64,000 bases of DNA from NCBI RefSeq assembly GCF_030285665.1, contig NZ_CP127295.1, positions 2,356,001-2,420,000 on the forward strand, given 5' to 3'. Source of the DNA: Amycolatopsis mongoliensis (lineage in GTDB: Bacteria; Actinomycetota; Actinomycetes; Mycobacteriales; Pseudonocardiaceae). Positions within the stretch are counted from its first letter, which is position 1. Each line of letters opens with the position of its first letter. The translations under genes and the position numbers were made by a program. A model generated the notes under the pieces. The model did not search any database. It worked only from the letters and a program-made list of their open reading frames with translations, and was not told the origin of the DNA. Of the stretch, positions 7,066 through 21,051 are shown one piece after another.

Positions 7066-8297
7066 TGGGCTTCGTCAACCGCAGCGACTCGGGGAAGTGG
7101 AAGGCGTTCTGGCGCGAGCCTTCCGGCAAGCAGCGCTCGAAGACCTTCGCGACCAAGCGGGAGGCGCTGACCTTCCTTGCTCAGGCGGAGACGTCCAAGT
7201 CCGGGGGCGTCTACGTCTCGCCCCATGCCGGCCGGACCCTCTTCGGGGACCACGCGCGAGCCTGGATGGAGTCGTGGAACAACGAGGCGACCACGGTTGC
7301 CCGGGACACCTCGATCATGCGCACGCACGTCCTGCCGAAGTGGGGCGGCTGGCAGCTCGGCAAGATCGACCACCTGTCGGTCCAGGCGTGGGTCACCGAG
7401 CTGACCAGGACGACGCTCGCCCGGTCGACCGTTGCCGAGTGCAAGCGGCTGACCTCGGGCGTCCTGCGCTCCGCCGTCCGGAACCGCCTGATCGGGCACA
7501 ACCCGGCCGACGACGTGAAGGTCCCGCGCCGCCGCGTCCACGACACCGACGACAAGATCGCCACCCGGCGTGAGGTGCGGGACATGATCCTGCCCGCCAC
7601 GCCGGACCGGTACCGGGCACTGGTGGCCACGGCCGCCTTCTCCGGCCTGCGCTGGGGTGAGGTCATCGCCCTGTGCATGGACGCCGTCGACCTCGACGCC
7701 GGGAACCTCCAGGTCATCCGGACCGTGATCGAGGTGGCCGGGTCGACCTCGTTCAAGCCCTACCCGAAGTCCCGGGCCGGGCGTCGGACCGTGCCCCTGC
7801 CGGCGTGGGTGGTGAGCGAGATCCGAGCCCACCTCGAGCGCTACCCGGTGGAGGGACCGGCCCGGATGCTGTTCACCAACGAGGCCGGTGGCGCGCTGCG
7901 GCGCACCCTCTTCCGCGCCCGGATCTGGCGGCCGACACTCGTCCGCGCTGGCCTGCTCGGGCACCTGGAGCACAACGGCGACCGGTTCGAGGCCACCTGG
8001 ACCGGCCGGGCCGGGGACGCCCACACGACCGTCTGGGAGCGCGAGCGGGACGCCGTGACCGAGATCGCCCGCAACCAGTTCGGCGGGCTCACCTTCCACG
8101 ACCTGCGCCACAGCTACGGCACCTGGCTGGCCGACGACGGCGTCCCGGTGAACAAGCTCCAGCGCGTCATGGGGCACGAGAACGTCACCACGACGCTCAA
8201 GTTCTACGTGCGCAAGACCGAGGACCACGACGCCATCCTCAGCGCCCTGGACGACGACCCGGACGACGACGGCGGCGGAGTGCTCGCGGCCGTGTAG
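7065..8297 (+). CDS. int: Tyrosine site-specific recombinase (integrase)
   Basis: The 410-residue protein has an N-terminal Arm-type domain, a core-binding domain (about 57-150) and a catalytic domain. Catalytic residues are visible: R196 in GLRWGEVIAL, H345 and R348 in HDLRHSYGTW, H371 in MGHENVTTTLKFY and the nucleophile Y381. It catalyses recombination between the element and the 3' end of tRNA-Ile. It is the last gene before the right attachment site and is followed by a strong hairpin at 8369-8403. All active residues are present, so the element could still excise. Confidence 0.93.
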   Translation: MGFVNRSDSGKWKAFWREPSGKQRSKTFATKREALTFLAQAETSKSGGVYVSPHAGRTLFGDHARAWMESWNNEATTVARDTSIMRTHVLPKWGGWQLGKIDHLSVQAWVTELTRTTLARSTVAECKRLTSGVLRSAVRNRLIGHNPADDVKVPRRRVHDTDDKIATRREVRDMILPATPDRYRALVATAAFSGLRWGEVIALCMDAVDLDAGNLQVIRTVIEVAGSTSFKPYPKSRAGRRTVPLPAWVVSEIRAHLERYPVEGPARMLFTNEAGGALRRTLFRARIWRPTLVRAGLLGHLEHNGDRFEATWTGRAGDAHTTVWERERDAVTEIARNQFGGLTFHDLRHSYGTWLADDGVPVNKLQRVMGHENVTTTLKFYVRKTEDHDAILSALDDDPDDDGGGVLAAV

Positions 8298-8368
8298 CGC
8301 CGGGCCATGCTGCCTTTTCGCTGCCTACGGCTCAGATCCGGCCCAAAATTCCATAGTCCACAAACGAC

Positions 8369-8403
8369 ACAACCCCCGTGAACTTGCTGGTCACGGGGGT
8401 TGT
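8369..8403. terminator. Bidirectional terminator between integrase and tRNA-Ile
   Basis: A perfect 13-bp stem (ACAACCCCCGTGA at 8369-8381 with its complement at 8391-8403) closes a 9-base loop. It serves the integrase on the plus strand and tRNA-Ile on the minus strand, and ends 5 bases before the right 46-bp repeat. Confidence 0.85.
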
Positions 8404-8408
8404 TCTTG

Positions 8409-8454
8409 TGCGTGGGCCTACCAGGACTTGAACCTGGGACCTCTTCGTTATCAG
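8409..8454 (-). repeat. Right attachment site (attR), inside the intact tRNA-Ile gene
   Basis: This is the second copy of the 46-bp perfect direct repeat. It covers the tRNA from the anticodon loop to the 3' end plus 4 bases beyond. The tRNA gene stays whole because the element supplies an identical 3' part. Confidence 0.93.
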
Positions 8455-8486
8455 CGAAGCGCTCTAACCACCTGAGCTATAGGCCC
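8413..8486 (-). tRNA. tRNA-Ile (anticodon GAT)
   Basis: A 74-base cloverleaf can be drawn on the minus strand. The acceptor stem is GGGCCTA with TAGGCCC plus discriminator A. The D arm contains GCTCAGGTGGTTAGAGC. The anticodon stem CTTCG/CGAAG has the loop CTGATAA (GAT anticodon). The T arm contains CCAGG-TTCAAGT-CCTGG. The CCA end is not encoded. It follows the DUF3566 gene, as in related actinobacteria, where tRNA-Ala normally comes next; that gene is not seen here. Confidence 0.97.
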
Positions 8487-8535
8487 TTGAACGAGGAGAA
8501 CCTTACAGGACCCCCGAGGGGGCCCTGCAACCGGG

Positions 8536-9222
8536 TTACTCCCGTTCCGACAGCGTGACCTCGAGGCCGCCCGCGAGGTCGGCGGACACGTTGTAGATGA
8601 ACGCGCTGACCGTGGCCAGGGCCGAGACCAGGACGATGTTGATCGCTCCGAGGATGGCGGCGATGCCGAACACGCGGCCCGCGCTGATCAGCGGTTCCGA
8701 CGACGCGTTGGCGCCTTCGCCGCCCACCAGGGACGAGTACGTTCCGTTCAGCTTGTCCCAGACGCCCATGCCGTCGAGCACCGTGTACAGGACGCCGACC
8801 GCGACCAGCCACACGAAGAACATCGCGACGCCCAGGACCAGGGACAGCTTGAGCACCGACCACGGGTCGAACCGCTTCACCTGCAGCGACGCCCGGCGCG
8901 GGCCGCGGCCCGGGCGCCGCAGCGCGCTGGGCCGGGCTCGCTGGGAGGATGCCGGCGGGACGGCCGCCGCGGAGGGCTCGCCGCCTGGTGGGGTGTCGGG
9001 GCCGCCGAAAAGCTTCGGGGCCGCGCTACCGGTCACCACCGGCCGCTGGTCGGCGGAGACGGGTTGCGTCTCGCCGGCCGGCGGCTCGGGCTTGTAGAGC
9101 GCTTCGTCCGTGGCAATCCCGACCGTCGCTTCGGAGTCGCCGTCCTTGCCGACCCGCTGCCAGGGTGGGCTCGCCGGAGTCCCGTTCGAACCCGCTGCCT
9201 CGGGATTCTCGGATGGTGTCAC
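8536..9222 (-). CDS. DUF3566 membrane protein downstream of gyrA
   Basis: The 228-residue protein starts with GTG at 9222. About 110 polar, Pro- and Ala-rich residues precede two membrane segments (about 124-149 and 183-210), separated by an extracytoplasmic loop, with a short acidic tail. This is the DUF3566 layout conserved directly after gyrA throughout the mycolic-acid and Pseudonocardiaceae groups. Its role is unsettled. It lies 49 bp after gyrA and before tRNA-Ile, probably in the gyrase transcript. Confidence 0.9.
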   Translation of the reverse strand: MTPSENPEAAGSNGTPASPPWQRVGKDGDSEATVGIATDEALYKPEPPAGETQPVSADQRPVVTGSAAPKLFGGPDTPPGGEPSAAAVPPASSQRARPSALRRPGRGPRRASLQVKRFDPWSVLKLSLVLGVAMFFVWLVAVGVLYTVLDGMGVWDKLNGTYSSLVGGEGANASSEPLISAGRVFGIAAILGAINIVLVSALATVSAFIYNVSADLAGGLEVTLSERE

Positions 9223-9271
9223 GAAGAGTCAGTCCTTACCCGTGCCGTGGGGCCGCCGTCGGAGAGCAAAC

Positions 9272-11827
<2,556 letters not shown>

Positions 11828-11877
11828 GGGTCCTTCTCGAGTGCGGGGGTCCTGGTGGGACAACGGAACGGGGACGC

Positions 11878-13944
<2,067 letters not shown>

Positions 13945-14042
13945 TCACAGACGGACGAAATCGGTCCGAGCCGAGTCTTGACGTATTTCAGCGCGTCTGA
14001 ATGCGTTCTCGGGGCATTCAACCGAGCATCCCGCAACCCGGG

Positions 14043-14810
14043 TCAGCCGTACGTGTCACGCGGGCCGCGGCCCGGCACGTGCCGGGGCCCTTTCCGCCAG
14101 CTCGGGGCCATCGGACCCTGGATCCGCATGCGCTTGACGACACCGTTGCCGACCCCCGCAGCGATCTTGGCCAGCAGCTTTCCCTGCAGCAACCGGAGCT
14201 GGGTGGCCCACGCCGTGGAGCTGGCGCGGACGGTGAGCTCGCCGTCCTTCAGCGCGACCGGCTGGGCGTGTTCGGCGACGTCTTCGCCGACCAGCCGGGC
14301 CCACTGGGCGAAGACGCGGGCGGTCGTGACGCTCTCGTTCCAGCCGCGGTCGCTGACCAGCCGCGAGACGAGCCTGCCGAGCGGCTGCGGGTCACGCGGG
14401 TCCGCGCCCGGCCCTGACCAGCGGCGACGCCGGGGGTTCTGGCCCCCGCCGCCGACGGCGCGCCGCCGGTACCCCGGCGAGGTGCCTCGTTCCTTGGCCT
14501 TGGCCTTCGCCGCTTCGAGCGCGGCGTGGGCGAGGTCCCGGCCCGTGGTCCCGTTCGGAGCAGCGCCGTCTTCACTCCGCGTACCAGGAGTGGCATTCCC
14601 AGGTGGGTTAACCCCCTTGCGGGGGGCGTCAAGCGGCCGTTTCGGCGTTTCGGTCACGCGCGGCGATAACCCGGGCACGGGTTTATCCACACTGTCCACA
14701 GGTTTGTCCCCAGATCGGTGGGTAACTGCTGTGTCGGCGGTCACACGGGGTGCTCGATTCGCTCTTGCCGACCCTGCTCCGCCCTGTTCAGCCACGCGTG
14801 ATCTCACCAT
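14043..14810 (-). CDS. DUF721 (DciA-like) protein
   Basis: The 255-residue protein has a disordered, basic N-terminal half and a conserved C-terminal DUF721 domain at about residues 145-235 ([13 protein letters not shown], then [20 protein letters not shown]). DUF721 proteins include DciA, the loader of replicative helicase in most bacteria without DnaC; the gene between recF and gyrB (Rv0004 in M. tuberculosis) is the actinobacterial member. The ATG at 14810 overlaps the recF end by 23 bp. A GTG at about 14742 is an alternative. The first third of the gene also contains a cluster of DnaA boxes at 14683-14712. Confidence 0.85.
   Translation of the reverse strand: MVRSRVAEQGGAGSARANRAPRVTADTAVTHRSGDKPVDSVDKPVPGLSPRVTETPKRPLDAPRKGVNPPGNATPGTRSEDGAAPNGTTGRDLAHAALEAAKAKAKERGTSPGYRRRAVGGGGQNPRRRRWSGPGADPRDPQPLGRLVSRLVSDRGWNESVTTARVFAQWARLVGEDVAEHAQPVALKDGELTVRASSTAWATQLRLLQGKLLAKIAAGVGNGVVKRMRIQGPMAPSWRKGPRHVPGRGPRDTYG
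14683..14712. promoter_or_regulatory. Cluster of three DnaA boxes inside the DUF721 gene
   Basis: The plus strand reads TTATCCACA (14683-14691, consensus E. coli box), CTGTCCACA (14692-14700) and TTGTCCCCA (14704-14712). The first two are contiguous. The same stretch encodes the VDSVDKPV segment of the disordered N-terminus. It lies 3.6 kb from the oriC unwinding region and could titrate DnaA. Confidence 0.55.
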
Positions 14811-15942
14811 CCGCCACCACGAACCGGGACCCGGCGAGCTCCCCGGGCACGTCTTCGTCGACCGCGGCGGTCACCAGCACCTGTTCGGCGCTCGCGGCCA
14901 CCTCGGCCAGCCGGGCCCGGCGCTTGCGGTCCAGCTCGGCGAACACGTCGTCGAGCAGGAGCACCGGCTCACCCGCCTCCGCGCGCAGCAGCTCGTAGCT
15001 GCCGAGCCGGAGGGCGAGCGCGAACGACCACGACTCCCCGTGACTCGCGTAGCCCTTGGCCGGTGCCTGGCCCAGGATCAGCTCCAGCTCGTCCCGGTGC
15101 GGGCCGACCAGGCTGACCCCGCGCTCGAGCTCGGCCTTCCGGGCCTCACCGAGCGCCTTGAGTAAGACGTCCTTCAGGACTTCGGGTTGCGCCCGCTCGC
15201 CGTCCGGTACGCCGTACGTCTCCGGCAGGGCCGCACCCAGCGACGACCGGTAGGAGATCTTCGCCGGACGGGAGTCCGGCGCGACCCCCATGTACGCCGA
15301 AGCCGCGTACGGCCCGAGGTCCGCGACGAGGTTCAAGCGCGCGGCCAGCAGCTCCGCACCCGCCACCGCGAGGTGGTCGTCCCAGACTTCCAGCGTCGAC
15401 AGCGCGTACGGGTCTTCGCGTCCCGTACGCCGCTTCCCGGCCGTCTTGAGGAGGGCGTTGCGCTGCTTCAGCACCTTCTCGTAGTCGGCCCGGACCCCCG
15501 CGTACCGCGGCGCGCGCAGCACCAGGAGCTCGTCGAGGAACCGGCGTCGCTCGCCCGGGTCACCCCGGACGAGCGCGAGGTCCTCCGGCGAGAACAGCAC
15601 CGTGCGCAGGATCCCGAGCACGTCGCGCGGCCGGCCGACCGCACCGCGGTTGACCCGGGCGCGGTTCGCGCGGCCGGCGGTGATCTCGAGCTCGACCGTC
15701 AGCTCACGGTCCTCGTTGACCACCGCGACCCGCACCAGCGCGCGCTCGCAGCCGTGCCGGATCAGCGGCGCGTCCGTCGCGACGCGGTGCGAGCCCAGCG
15801 TCGCGACGTACCCGATCGCTTCCAGCAGGTTGGTCTTGCCGCGACCGTTCTGGCCGACCAGCACGGTCGGCCCCGGTTCGAGCGCGAGATCGGCCTGGGG
15901 CCAGGAGCGGAAGTCGGTGACCTGCAGGTGACGCAGATACAC
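14788..15942 (-). CDS. recF: DNA replication and repair protein RecF
   Basis: The 384-residue protein binds gapped DNA and helps load RecA at stalled forks with RecO and RecR. It has an SMC-like ABC ATPase fold: [14 protein letters not shown] at the start, Walker [12 protein letters not shown] (about 31-41), the signature region [12 protein letters not shown] and Walker [14 protein letters not shown] near residue 325. The length and position between gnd and DUF721 are normal. It overlaps the DUF721 start, and gnd ends 25 bp upstream, so dnaN-gnd-recF-DUF721 probably share a transcript. Confidence 0.96.
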   Translation of the reverse strand: MYLRHLQVTDFRSWPQADLALEPGPTVLVGQNGRGKTNLLEAIGYVATLGSHRVATDAPLIRHGCERALVRVAVVNEDRELTVELEITAGRANRARVNRGAVGRPRDVLGILRTVLFSPEDLALVRGDPGERRRFLDELLVLRAPRYAGVRADYEKVLKQRNALLKTAGKRRTGREDPYALSTLEVWDDHLAVAGAELLAARLNLVADLGPYAASAYMGVAPDSRPAKISYRSSLGAALPETYGVPDGERAQPEVLKDVLLKALGEARKAELERGVSLVGPHRDELELILGQAPAKGYASHGESWSFALALRLGSYELLRAEAGEPVLLLDDVFAELDRKRRARLAEVAASAEQVLVTAAVDEDVPGELAGSRFVVADGEITRG

Positions 15943-15966
15943 AGTGCCTGCTTTCGGGGGCCGCCC

Positions 15967-16857
15967 TTACCCGCCGACCTTCTTCACGGCGTGCCCGCCG
16001 AACTGGTTGCGCAACGCGGCCACCGCGCGCATCGCGGACGAGTGCTCCTGGCGCGAGGCGAAACGCGCGAAGAGCGCGGCCGAGATGACCGGCGCCGGCA
16101 CCGCGTTGTTGATCGCCTCTTCCAGCGTCCAGCGGCCTTCGCCGGAATCCTCGACGTACCCCTCGAGGTCGTCGAGCTCCGGGTCCTCGTCGAGCGCGCG
16201 CACGAGCAGGTCGAGCAGCCAGGACCGGACGACCGTGCCGCGCTGCCAGCCCTTGATCACCGCGGGCACGTCGTTGACGACCTTCGCGGCCTCGAGCAGC
16301 TCGAAGCCTTCCGCGAAGGCCTGCATCATGCCGTACTCGATGCCGTTGTGGATCATCTTCGCGTAGTGACCCGCGCCGACGTCGCCCGCGTGCGAGAAGC
16401 CTTCTTCGCGCGGGCCTTCCGGGCGCAGCGCGTCGAAGATCGGCATCGCCCGCTCGACGTCGGCGGCCGTGCCGCCGACCATCAGGCCGTAGCCGTTGTC
16501 CTTGCCCCACACGCCACCGGACACGCCGCAGTCGACGTAGCCGATGTTCTTCGCGGCGAGCAGGTCGGCGTTCAGCTTGTCGTCGGTGTACTTCGAGTTG
16601 CCGCCGTCGATCACCATGTCACCCTCGGCGAGCAGGTTGCCCAGCTCGGTGACGGTCTGCCGGGTCGGCTCGCCGGCCGGCACCATGATCCAGACGATCC
16701 GCGGAGCGTCCAGTTTGGACACCAGGTCCTCGAGCGAAGACGTGTCGGTGACGTCCGGGTTGCGGTCGTAGCCGACCACCTCGTGACCGGCCGCACGCAG
16801 CCGCTCACGCATGTTGAAGCCCATCTTGCCCAGGCCGATCAGACCGAGCTGAACCAT
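15967..16857 (-). CDS. gnd: 6-phosphogluconate dehydrogenase, short NAD-type
   Basis: The 296-residue enzyme oxidatively decarboxylates 6-phosphogluconate to ribulose 5-phosphate. The N-terminal Rossmann motif is GLIGLGKMGFNM. The substrate motif DGGNSKYTDD lies near residue 86, GVSGGVWG near 113 and the catalytic Lys in GAGHYAKMIHNGIEYGMMQ near residue 165. It is about 170 residues shorter than the classical NADP enzyme, as in the YqeC/GntZ-like group, which often prefers NAD. A gene for this enzyme between dnaN and recF is characteristic of actinobacteria. It starts 34 bp after dnaN ends. Confidence 0.93.
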   Translation of the reverse strand: MVQLGLIGLGKMGFNMRERLRAAGHEVVGYDRNPDVTDTSSLEDLVSKLDAPRIVWIMVPAGEPTRQTVTELGNLLAEGDMVIDGGNSKYTDDKLNADLLAAKNIGYVDCGVSGGVWGKDNGYGLMVGGTAADVERAMPIFDALRPEGPREEGFSHAGDVGAGHYAKMIHNGIEYGMMQAFAEGFELLEAAKVVNDVPAVIKGWQRGTVVRSWLLDLLVRALDEDPELDDLEGYVEDSGEGRWTLEEAINNAVPAPVISAALFARFASRQEHSSAMRAVAALRNQFGGHAVKKVGG

Positions 16858-16891
16858 CGGATCCCCTTACGTGCTCAGAAAAAGGTGCGGG

Positions 16892-18025
16892 TCAGCCCGG
16901 GAGGCGGACCGGCATCAGGAGGTAGAGGTAGCCGGGGACGACGTTGCCCTCGGGGTCGGCGGGCTTGATCAGCGCGGGCCGGTTCGGCGTCGTGAACGTC
17001 AGCTCCGCCCGGTCGCTGTGGAGCGCGCCGAGGCCGTCGACGAGGTAACCCGGGTTGAACGCGATGGTCACCGGCTCGCCTTCGTACTCGACCTGAAGCT
17101 CTTCTTCGGCGCTTCCCTCGTCGTCGCCGCCCGCGGACAACCGCAGCGTGTTGTCCCCGAACTCCAGTCGTACCTGAGTCCCCCGCTCCGCCACCAGTGA
17201 AACGCGCTTGATGCTCTCGGTGAGAGCGGACACGTCGATGACCGCGCGTGAGGTGTGCGACGCGGGCAGCAACTGGCGGTACGGCGGGAACTCCGCGTCG
17301 AGCAGGCGGGTCGTCGTGTAGCGCCCGGAACCGGACAGGCCGAGCAGGCCTTCGCCACTGGCGAGCGCGAGGCGGATCGTGGCGCCGCTCGCGCCGAGCG
17401 TCTTGGCGGCTTCGGCGAGGGTGCGCGCCGGGACGAGCACCGCGGCGTCGGCCAGGCCCTCGGCCGGCTGCCAGGTGAACTCGCGCATGGCGAGCCGGAA
17501 CCGGTCGGTCGCGACGAGGGTCAGCGAGCTGCCGGAGATCTCGAGCCGCATGCCGGTGAGCATCGGCAGGGTGTCGTCCTTGCCCGCGGCGACGACGACC
17601 TGGGTGACGGCCTGGCCGAACGCGTCGCCGGCGAGCTCGCCCGCGAAGGCGGGCTGGGACGGCAGCTGCGGGTAGTCCTCGACCGGCATGGTCGGCAGGG
17701 AGAACCGCGCGCTGCCGCACGTGATGGTGGCGCGCGCGCCGTCGACGGAGATCTCGACCGGCTGCGCGGGCAGCGCCTTGGTGATGTCGGCGAGCAGGCG
17801 CCCGGAGACCAGCAAGCGGCCGCCGTCGGCGATCGTCGCCGGGACGCCGACCGTGGCGGAAACCTCGTAGTCGAAGCCCGAGACGGTCAGGGCGTCGGTG
17901 TCGCCGTCGGAACCGGCGTCGAGGAGCACACCGCCCAGCACCGGCACGGGAGGCCGGGAGGGGAGGCTTCTCGCCACCCACGCGACGGCGTCGGCGAGCC
18001 CGTCACGCTCGACGCGGATCTTCAT
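16892..18025 (-). CDS. dnaN: DNA polymerase III beta subunit (sliding clamp)
   Basis: The 377-residue protein forms the dimeric ring that tethers polymerase and many repair proteins to DNA. The three clamp repeats are visible as [20 protein letters not shown], then DNTLPMLTG-like text ([15 protein letters not shown]) and finally the C-terminal [11 protein letters not shown] and YLLMPVRL. The last two form the hydrophobic pocket for clamp-binding peptides. The start ATG at 18025 borders oriC. The gene reads away from dnaA with oriC between them, as in other actinobacteria. Confidence 0.97.
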   Translation of the reverse strand: MKIRVERDGLADAVAWVARSLPSRPPVPVLGGVLLDAGSDGDTDALTVSGFDYEVSATVGVPATIADGGRLLVSGRLLADITKALPAQPVEISVDGARATITCGSARFSLPTMPVEDYPQLPSQPAFAGELAGDAFGQAVTQVVVAAGKDDTLPMLTGMRLEISGSSLTLVATDRFRLAMREFTWQPAEGLADAAVLVPARTLAEAAKTLGASGATIRLALASGEGLLGLSGSGRYTTTRLLDAEFPPYRQLLPASHTSRAVIDVSALTESIKRVSLVAERGTQVRLEFGDNTLRLSAGGDDEGSAEEELQVEYEGEPVTIAFNPGYLVDGLGALHSDRAELTFTTPNRPALIKPADPEGNVVPGYLYLLMPVRLPG

Positions 18026-18866
18026 GCGCGCATCCTTTCGACGACCGAGCCCCTGCGGCTCGGGCCAGGCCTCGCTCTGGCAGGGCAGTGACCGGCTGCC
18101 CCCTCCGGCCGGTCCGCCCTCCGCTCGAGCGGCCGGAGCACGGACCAGGTGCAGGCGTCCACGTTAGGCCGTCGCGGCGGCCCGCGTCACCTCGGGCTGC
18201 CCTTCGGTTTGTCGACATGACGACACGTTCTCGCGGCTGTCCCCAACTTCGTCCTCCGCCTGTTTTTATCTTTTTCTCTCTTAGAAGAGATCTAAAGGCA
18301 GTAGCAGTAGTAAGCGTTGTGGATTGTGTGGATTGAGCTCGTTCGTGCAGGTCGGAGCGGTCGCGGGCGTGTGGAGAACCGTGGTGGCAGTCCTGTGGGC
18401 AGATCGGGCCGTCCGTGGATGGATTCGGGCGACCCCCGATTCGTCCACAGCTGTCCCCAGTTGTCCCCACGGTTGTCCCCAGGTGTGGGGCGATCTGTAC
18501 CCAGGGTCTGGGGGTGCGCGGAGGGGTCCGAACCCCTCTTCCGAGTGACTGCCCCGTCCTGTGCACACAATGTGGGCAACCTGTGGAATCAGCGTGGACA
18601 AGGGTGTGGATTCACTGTGGATCACCTGTGGGCGGGGTGTGGACGGATTCCGGGTCGTCGCTGATGGGAGATCCGTTGGCGCTGTGGGCAATCCGCCCAC
18701 ACCATGGGGAAACTTCCTTGTGTACAAACAATTTTCGCGAGTTTGCGAAGCGCGTGTACGCGGCTTCGCTGCTTCGCGTGCTTCGTGCGCTTCGGACAGT
18801 CCAAAGACGACAAAGGGCGTCCACAGCGCGTGGACGCCCCGAAGTCGTTGCGGGATAAGGGATGTG
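18026..18866. other. oriC: Chromosomal replication origin (oriC), dnaA-dnaN intergenic region
   Basis: This 841-bp gap between dnaA and dnaN carries many DnaA boxes. Copies reading TTGTCCACA-like on the plus strand lie at 18441 (TCGTCCACA), 18461 and 18473 (TTGTCCCCA). Copies on the minus strand (TGTGGA-type) lie at 18318, 18327, 18571, 18582, 18593, 18605, 18616, 18627, 18638 and 18683. An AT-rich stretch sits at 18261-18298, close to dnaN. No gene is supported here. The box spacing of 11 bp between 18571, 18582, 18593, 18605 and 18616 places these sites on one face of the helix. Confidence 0.93.
18261..18335 (+). promoter_or_regulatory. Candidate unwinding unit: AT-rich DUE, DnaA-trio, tandem DnaA boxes
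   Basis: From left to right: an AT-rich tract (18261-18298), a run of triplets CAG-TAG-CAG-TAG-TAA (18299-18313), a 4-base spacer, then two contiguous identical boxes TGTGGATTG at 18318-18326 and 18327-18335. This is the order of the basal unwinding system described in Bacillus subtilis, in which a DnaA oligomer anchored on boxes extends along 3'-(G/A)AT-5' triplets into the melting region. Confidence 0.65.
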
Positions 18867-20477
18867 CTACTGGCGGGCGCGCTGCTTGATGCGCGACGTC
18901 AGCTCCTGCACCTGGTCGTAGATCCGCCGGCGCTCGGCCATCTCCTTGCGGATCTTCTTGTCCGCGTGCATGACCGTCGTGTGGTCGCGGCCGCCGAACG
19001 TCTGCCCGATCTTCGGGAGCGACATGTCGGTGAGCTCGCGGCAGAGGTACATCGCGATCTGGCGGGCGGTGGCGAGCGCCTTCGTCTTGCCGGGGCCGCA
19101 CAGGTCGTCGAGCGTCACGTCGAAGAACTCGGAGATGACGCCCATGATGGTCGGCGCGGTGATCTCCGGGGCGTGCGAGTCGGGGATGAGGTCCCGCAGC
19201 ACGATCTCCGCCAGGCCGGCGTCCACCGGCTGCTGGTTCAGCGACGCGAACGCGGTGACGCGGATGAGCGCGCCCTCGAGCTCCCGGATGTTCGCCTCGA
19301 CGCGCGAGGCGATGAACTCCAGGACGTCGCCCGGCACCGCCAGCCTGTCCTGCGCCGCCTTCTTGCGGAGGATCGCGATGCGCGTCTCGAGCTCGGGCGG
19401 CTGGATGTCGGTGATCAGGCCCCACTCGAACCGCGTCCGCAGCCGGTCCTCCAGCGTCTCGAGGCGCTTGGGCGGCCGGTCGGAGCTGACGACGATCTGC
19501 TTGTTCGCGTTGTGGAGGGTGTTGAAGGTGTGGAAGAACTCTTCCTGCGTACCTTCCTTGCCCTCCAGGAACTGGATGTCGTCGACGAGGAGGATGTCTA
19601 TGTCGCGGTAGCGCCGCTGGAACGCGACCTTGCGGTCGTCTCGCAGCGAGTTGATGAAGTCGTTCGTGAACTCTTCGGTCGAGACGTACCGGACGCGCAT
19701 GCCCGGGAAGAGCCGTTGCGCGTAGTGGCCGACCGCGTGCAGCAGGTGCGTCTTGCCGAGCCCGGACTCACCCCAGATGAAGAGCGGGTTGTACGCGCGG
19801 GCCGGCGCTTCGGCGACGGCGACCGCGGCCGCGTGCGCGAAGCGGTTGGACGCACCGATGACGAAAGTGTCGAAGGTGTACTTCTCGTTCAGCTTCGTCT
19901 TCGACGTCTGCGGCTGCGCCGGCGCGGTGTAGGGCTGGCCGGCGATCGGCTGGCCGGAGAACGTCGGCCAGATCTCGTGGACGGCGGCGAGCGCTTCGCC
20001 CTCTTCGTCGACCTCTTCGTCCGTGTCGTCACCGTCGTCGGGCTTCGGCGCGACGGACTGGTGCGGGGGCAGCGGCGGCGTGGGCTCGGGACGCGGCGGC
20101 GGCAGCATCGGACCAGGCCCCGGCCGCGGGACGGGCGCCGGCTCCGGGCCGGCACCGTTTTCCACTCGGCCGGGTGACGGCACGTAGTGGGGGGCGGCGA
20201 CGGGGGCGACCGTTTCGGTGCTGTCGACCTTCACCGCGAGCGAGATGGCGCGGCCGAGCCGCCGGGAGAGCGCGTCGGTGATCGCGCCGCGGAGCCCGCG
20301 TTCGATCGCTTCCTTCGCGAAGTCGCTGGGGGCCGCCAAGAGCGCGGTGCCGTCGAGCAGGCCGATCGGGCGGGTCACGCGCATCCAGGCGCGCTGCTGG
20401 GGGGACAGGGTCCCGTCGGACAGTTCGCGTACCACCTGTTCCCAGATGACGCCCAGATTGTGCTGGTGCTCCGACAC
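18867..20477 (-). CDS. dnaA: Chromosomal replication initiator DnaA
   Basis: The 536-residue protein has a domain I oligomerisation/helicase-contact region (about 1-80). The long Pro- and Asp/Glu-rich linker (about 90-190) is typical of actinobacteria. The AAA+ domain carries Walker [16 protein letters not shown] and Walker [16 protein letters not shown]. The C-terminal DNA-binding domain carries the signature [14 protein letters not shown]. The GTG at 20477 follows GGGGAGG at suitable distance. It is transcribed away from rpmH, with consensus DnaA boxes upstream (20577-20597), consistent with autoregulation. oriC lies just downstream. Confidence 0.97.
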   Translation of the reverse strand: MSEHQHNLGVIWEQVVRELSDGTLSPQQRAWMRVTRPIGLLDGTALLAAPSDFAKEAIERGLRGAITDALSRRLGRAISLAVKVDSTETVAPVAAPHYVPSPGRVENGAGPEPAPVPRPGPGPMLPPPRPEPTPPLPPHQSVAPKPDDGDDTDEEVDEEGEALAAVHEIWPTFSGQPIAGQPYTAPAQPQTSKTKLNEKYTFDTFVIGASNRFAHAAAVAVAEAPARAYNPLFIWGESGLGKTHLLHAVGHYAQRLFPGMRVRYVSTEEFTNDFINSLRDDRKVAFQRRYRDIDILLVDDIQFLEGKEGTQEEFFHTFNTLHNANKQIVVSSDRPPKRLETLEDRLRTRFEWGLITDIQPPELETRIAILRKKAAQDRLAVPGDVLEFIASRVEANIRELEGALIRVTAFASLNQQPVDAGLAEIVLRDLIPDSHAPEITAPTIMGVISEFFDVTLDDLCGPGKTKALATARQIAMYLCRELTDMSLPKIGQTFGGRDHTTVMHADKKIRKEMAERRRIYDQVQELTSRIKQRARQ

Positions 20478-21051
20478 CTGTTCGGCTCCCCTCCCCTCGT
20501 CGGCGTGGACGGCCGACGCCCCTGGTCACACGGTCCGGCGCACCTGCGCGGACCCGCGTGTGCATCGGCACAGCGAATATCCACATAGTTGTCCACAGCT
20601 GTGCACTAATGTACGGCGACCCGCGGCGACGCCACCTGCGGGCTCGTCGTACGCCGGTGGGCACTCCACCACCCGGATACTCGTGCACCTCGACCGGTGA
20701 CCCGAGAGAGGCACGCTAACAAGCCCCGCCCGCTGCCACAAGGCATCCTGGGTCGCAAGCATTTCACGGTGTACGGCGTGTTGCCATTCGGTGCCCCGGC
20801 GTCGACGATCTCGGTGTCGCGGCTCGTCGCGGACCGTGGCCGAGGGGGTGCTTACCGGCCGCCCGACGGGGGTGCGTACCCTCGTAAGGTCTCCCGTATG
20901 CGACGGGTGCTATTCGCGTGCCCACGTTGTCGTCGCTCGTCGTGACGAGGCCACACGTTGGTAGGAGACACCAGAGACTGCCGTGCGCCCGCACGACACG
21001 CCAGGCGGAGGGAACCTTTCCTCCCGTCCGACGCGACACACAGGAGAAGCA
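20478..21051. promoter_or_regulatory. dnaA-rpmH divergent intergenic region with DnaA boxes
   Basis: This 574-bp region separates the divergent dnaA and rpmH genes. It contains ATATCCACA at 20577-20585 and the consensus box TTGTCCACA at 20589-20597, about 100 bp upstream of dnaA. A short AT-richer part lies around 20570-20615. The rest (20700-21040) shows no gene I can support. The rpmH ribosome-binding site AGGAGAAG is at 21042-21049. Promoters for both genes must lie here, but I cannot place -10/-35 elements with confidence. Confidence 0.7.

Larger units (their letters stand above)
1650..8454. mobile_element. pSAM2-like integrative element in tRNA-Ile, without transfer genes
   Basis: The 6.8-kb element is bounded by perfect 46-bp direct repeats that overlap the 3' part of tRNA-Ile(GAT). 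The intact tRNA lies at the right end, next to the integrase. The right half encodes integrase, excisionase and a rolling-circle type initiator, the core of actinomycete integrative elements (AICE; pSAM2 is the type case). No FtsK/SpoIIIE-like Tra protein, spread genes or NUDIX-type pra-like genes are present. It therefore fits the description of a mobilisable rather than self-transmissible element (AIME). Cargo is a monooxygenase/regulator pair and a few small genes. Three of the four gene junctions from 4202 to 8297 next to rep, and the xis-int junction, are ATGA-type overlaps. Confidence 0.9.

Noticed and set aside
20899..20946. 15-codon frame MRRVLFACPRCRRSS upstream of rpmH as a leader peptide
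   Set aside because: There is no convincing ribosome-binding site and no attenuator hairpin after it; too short to support.
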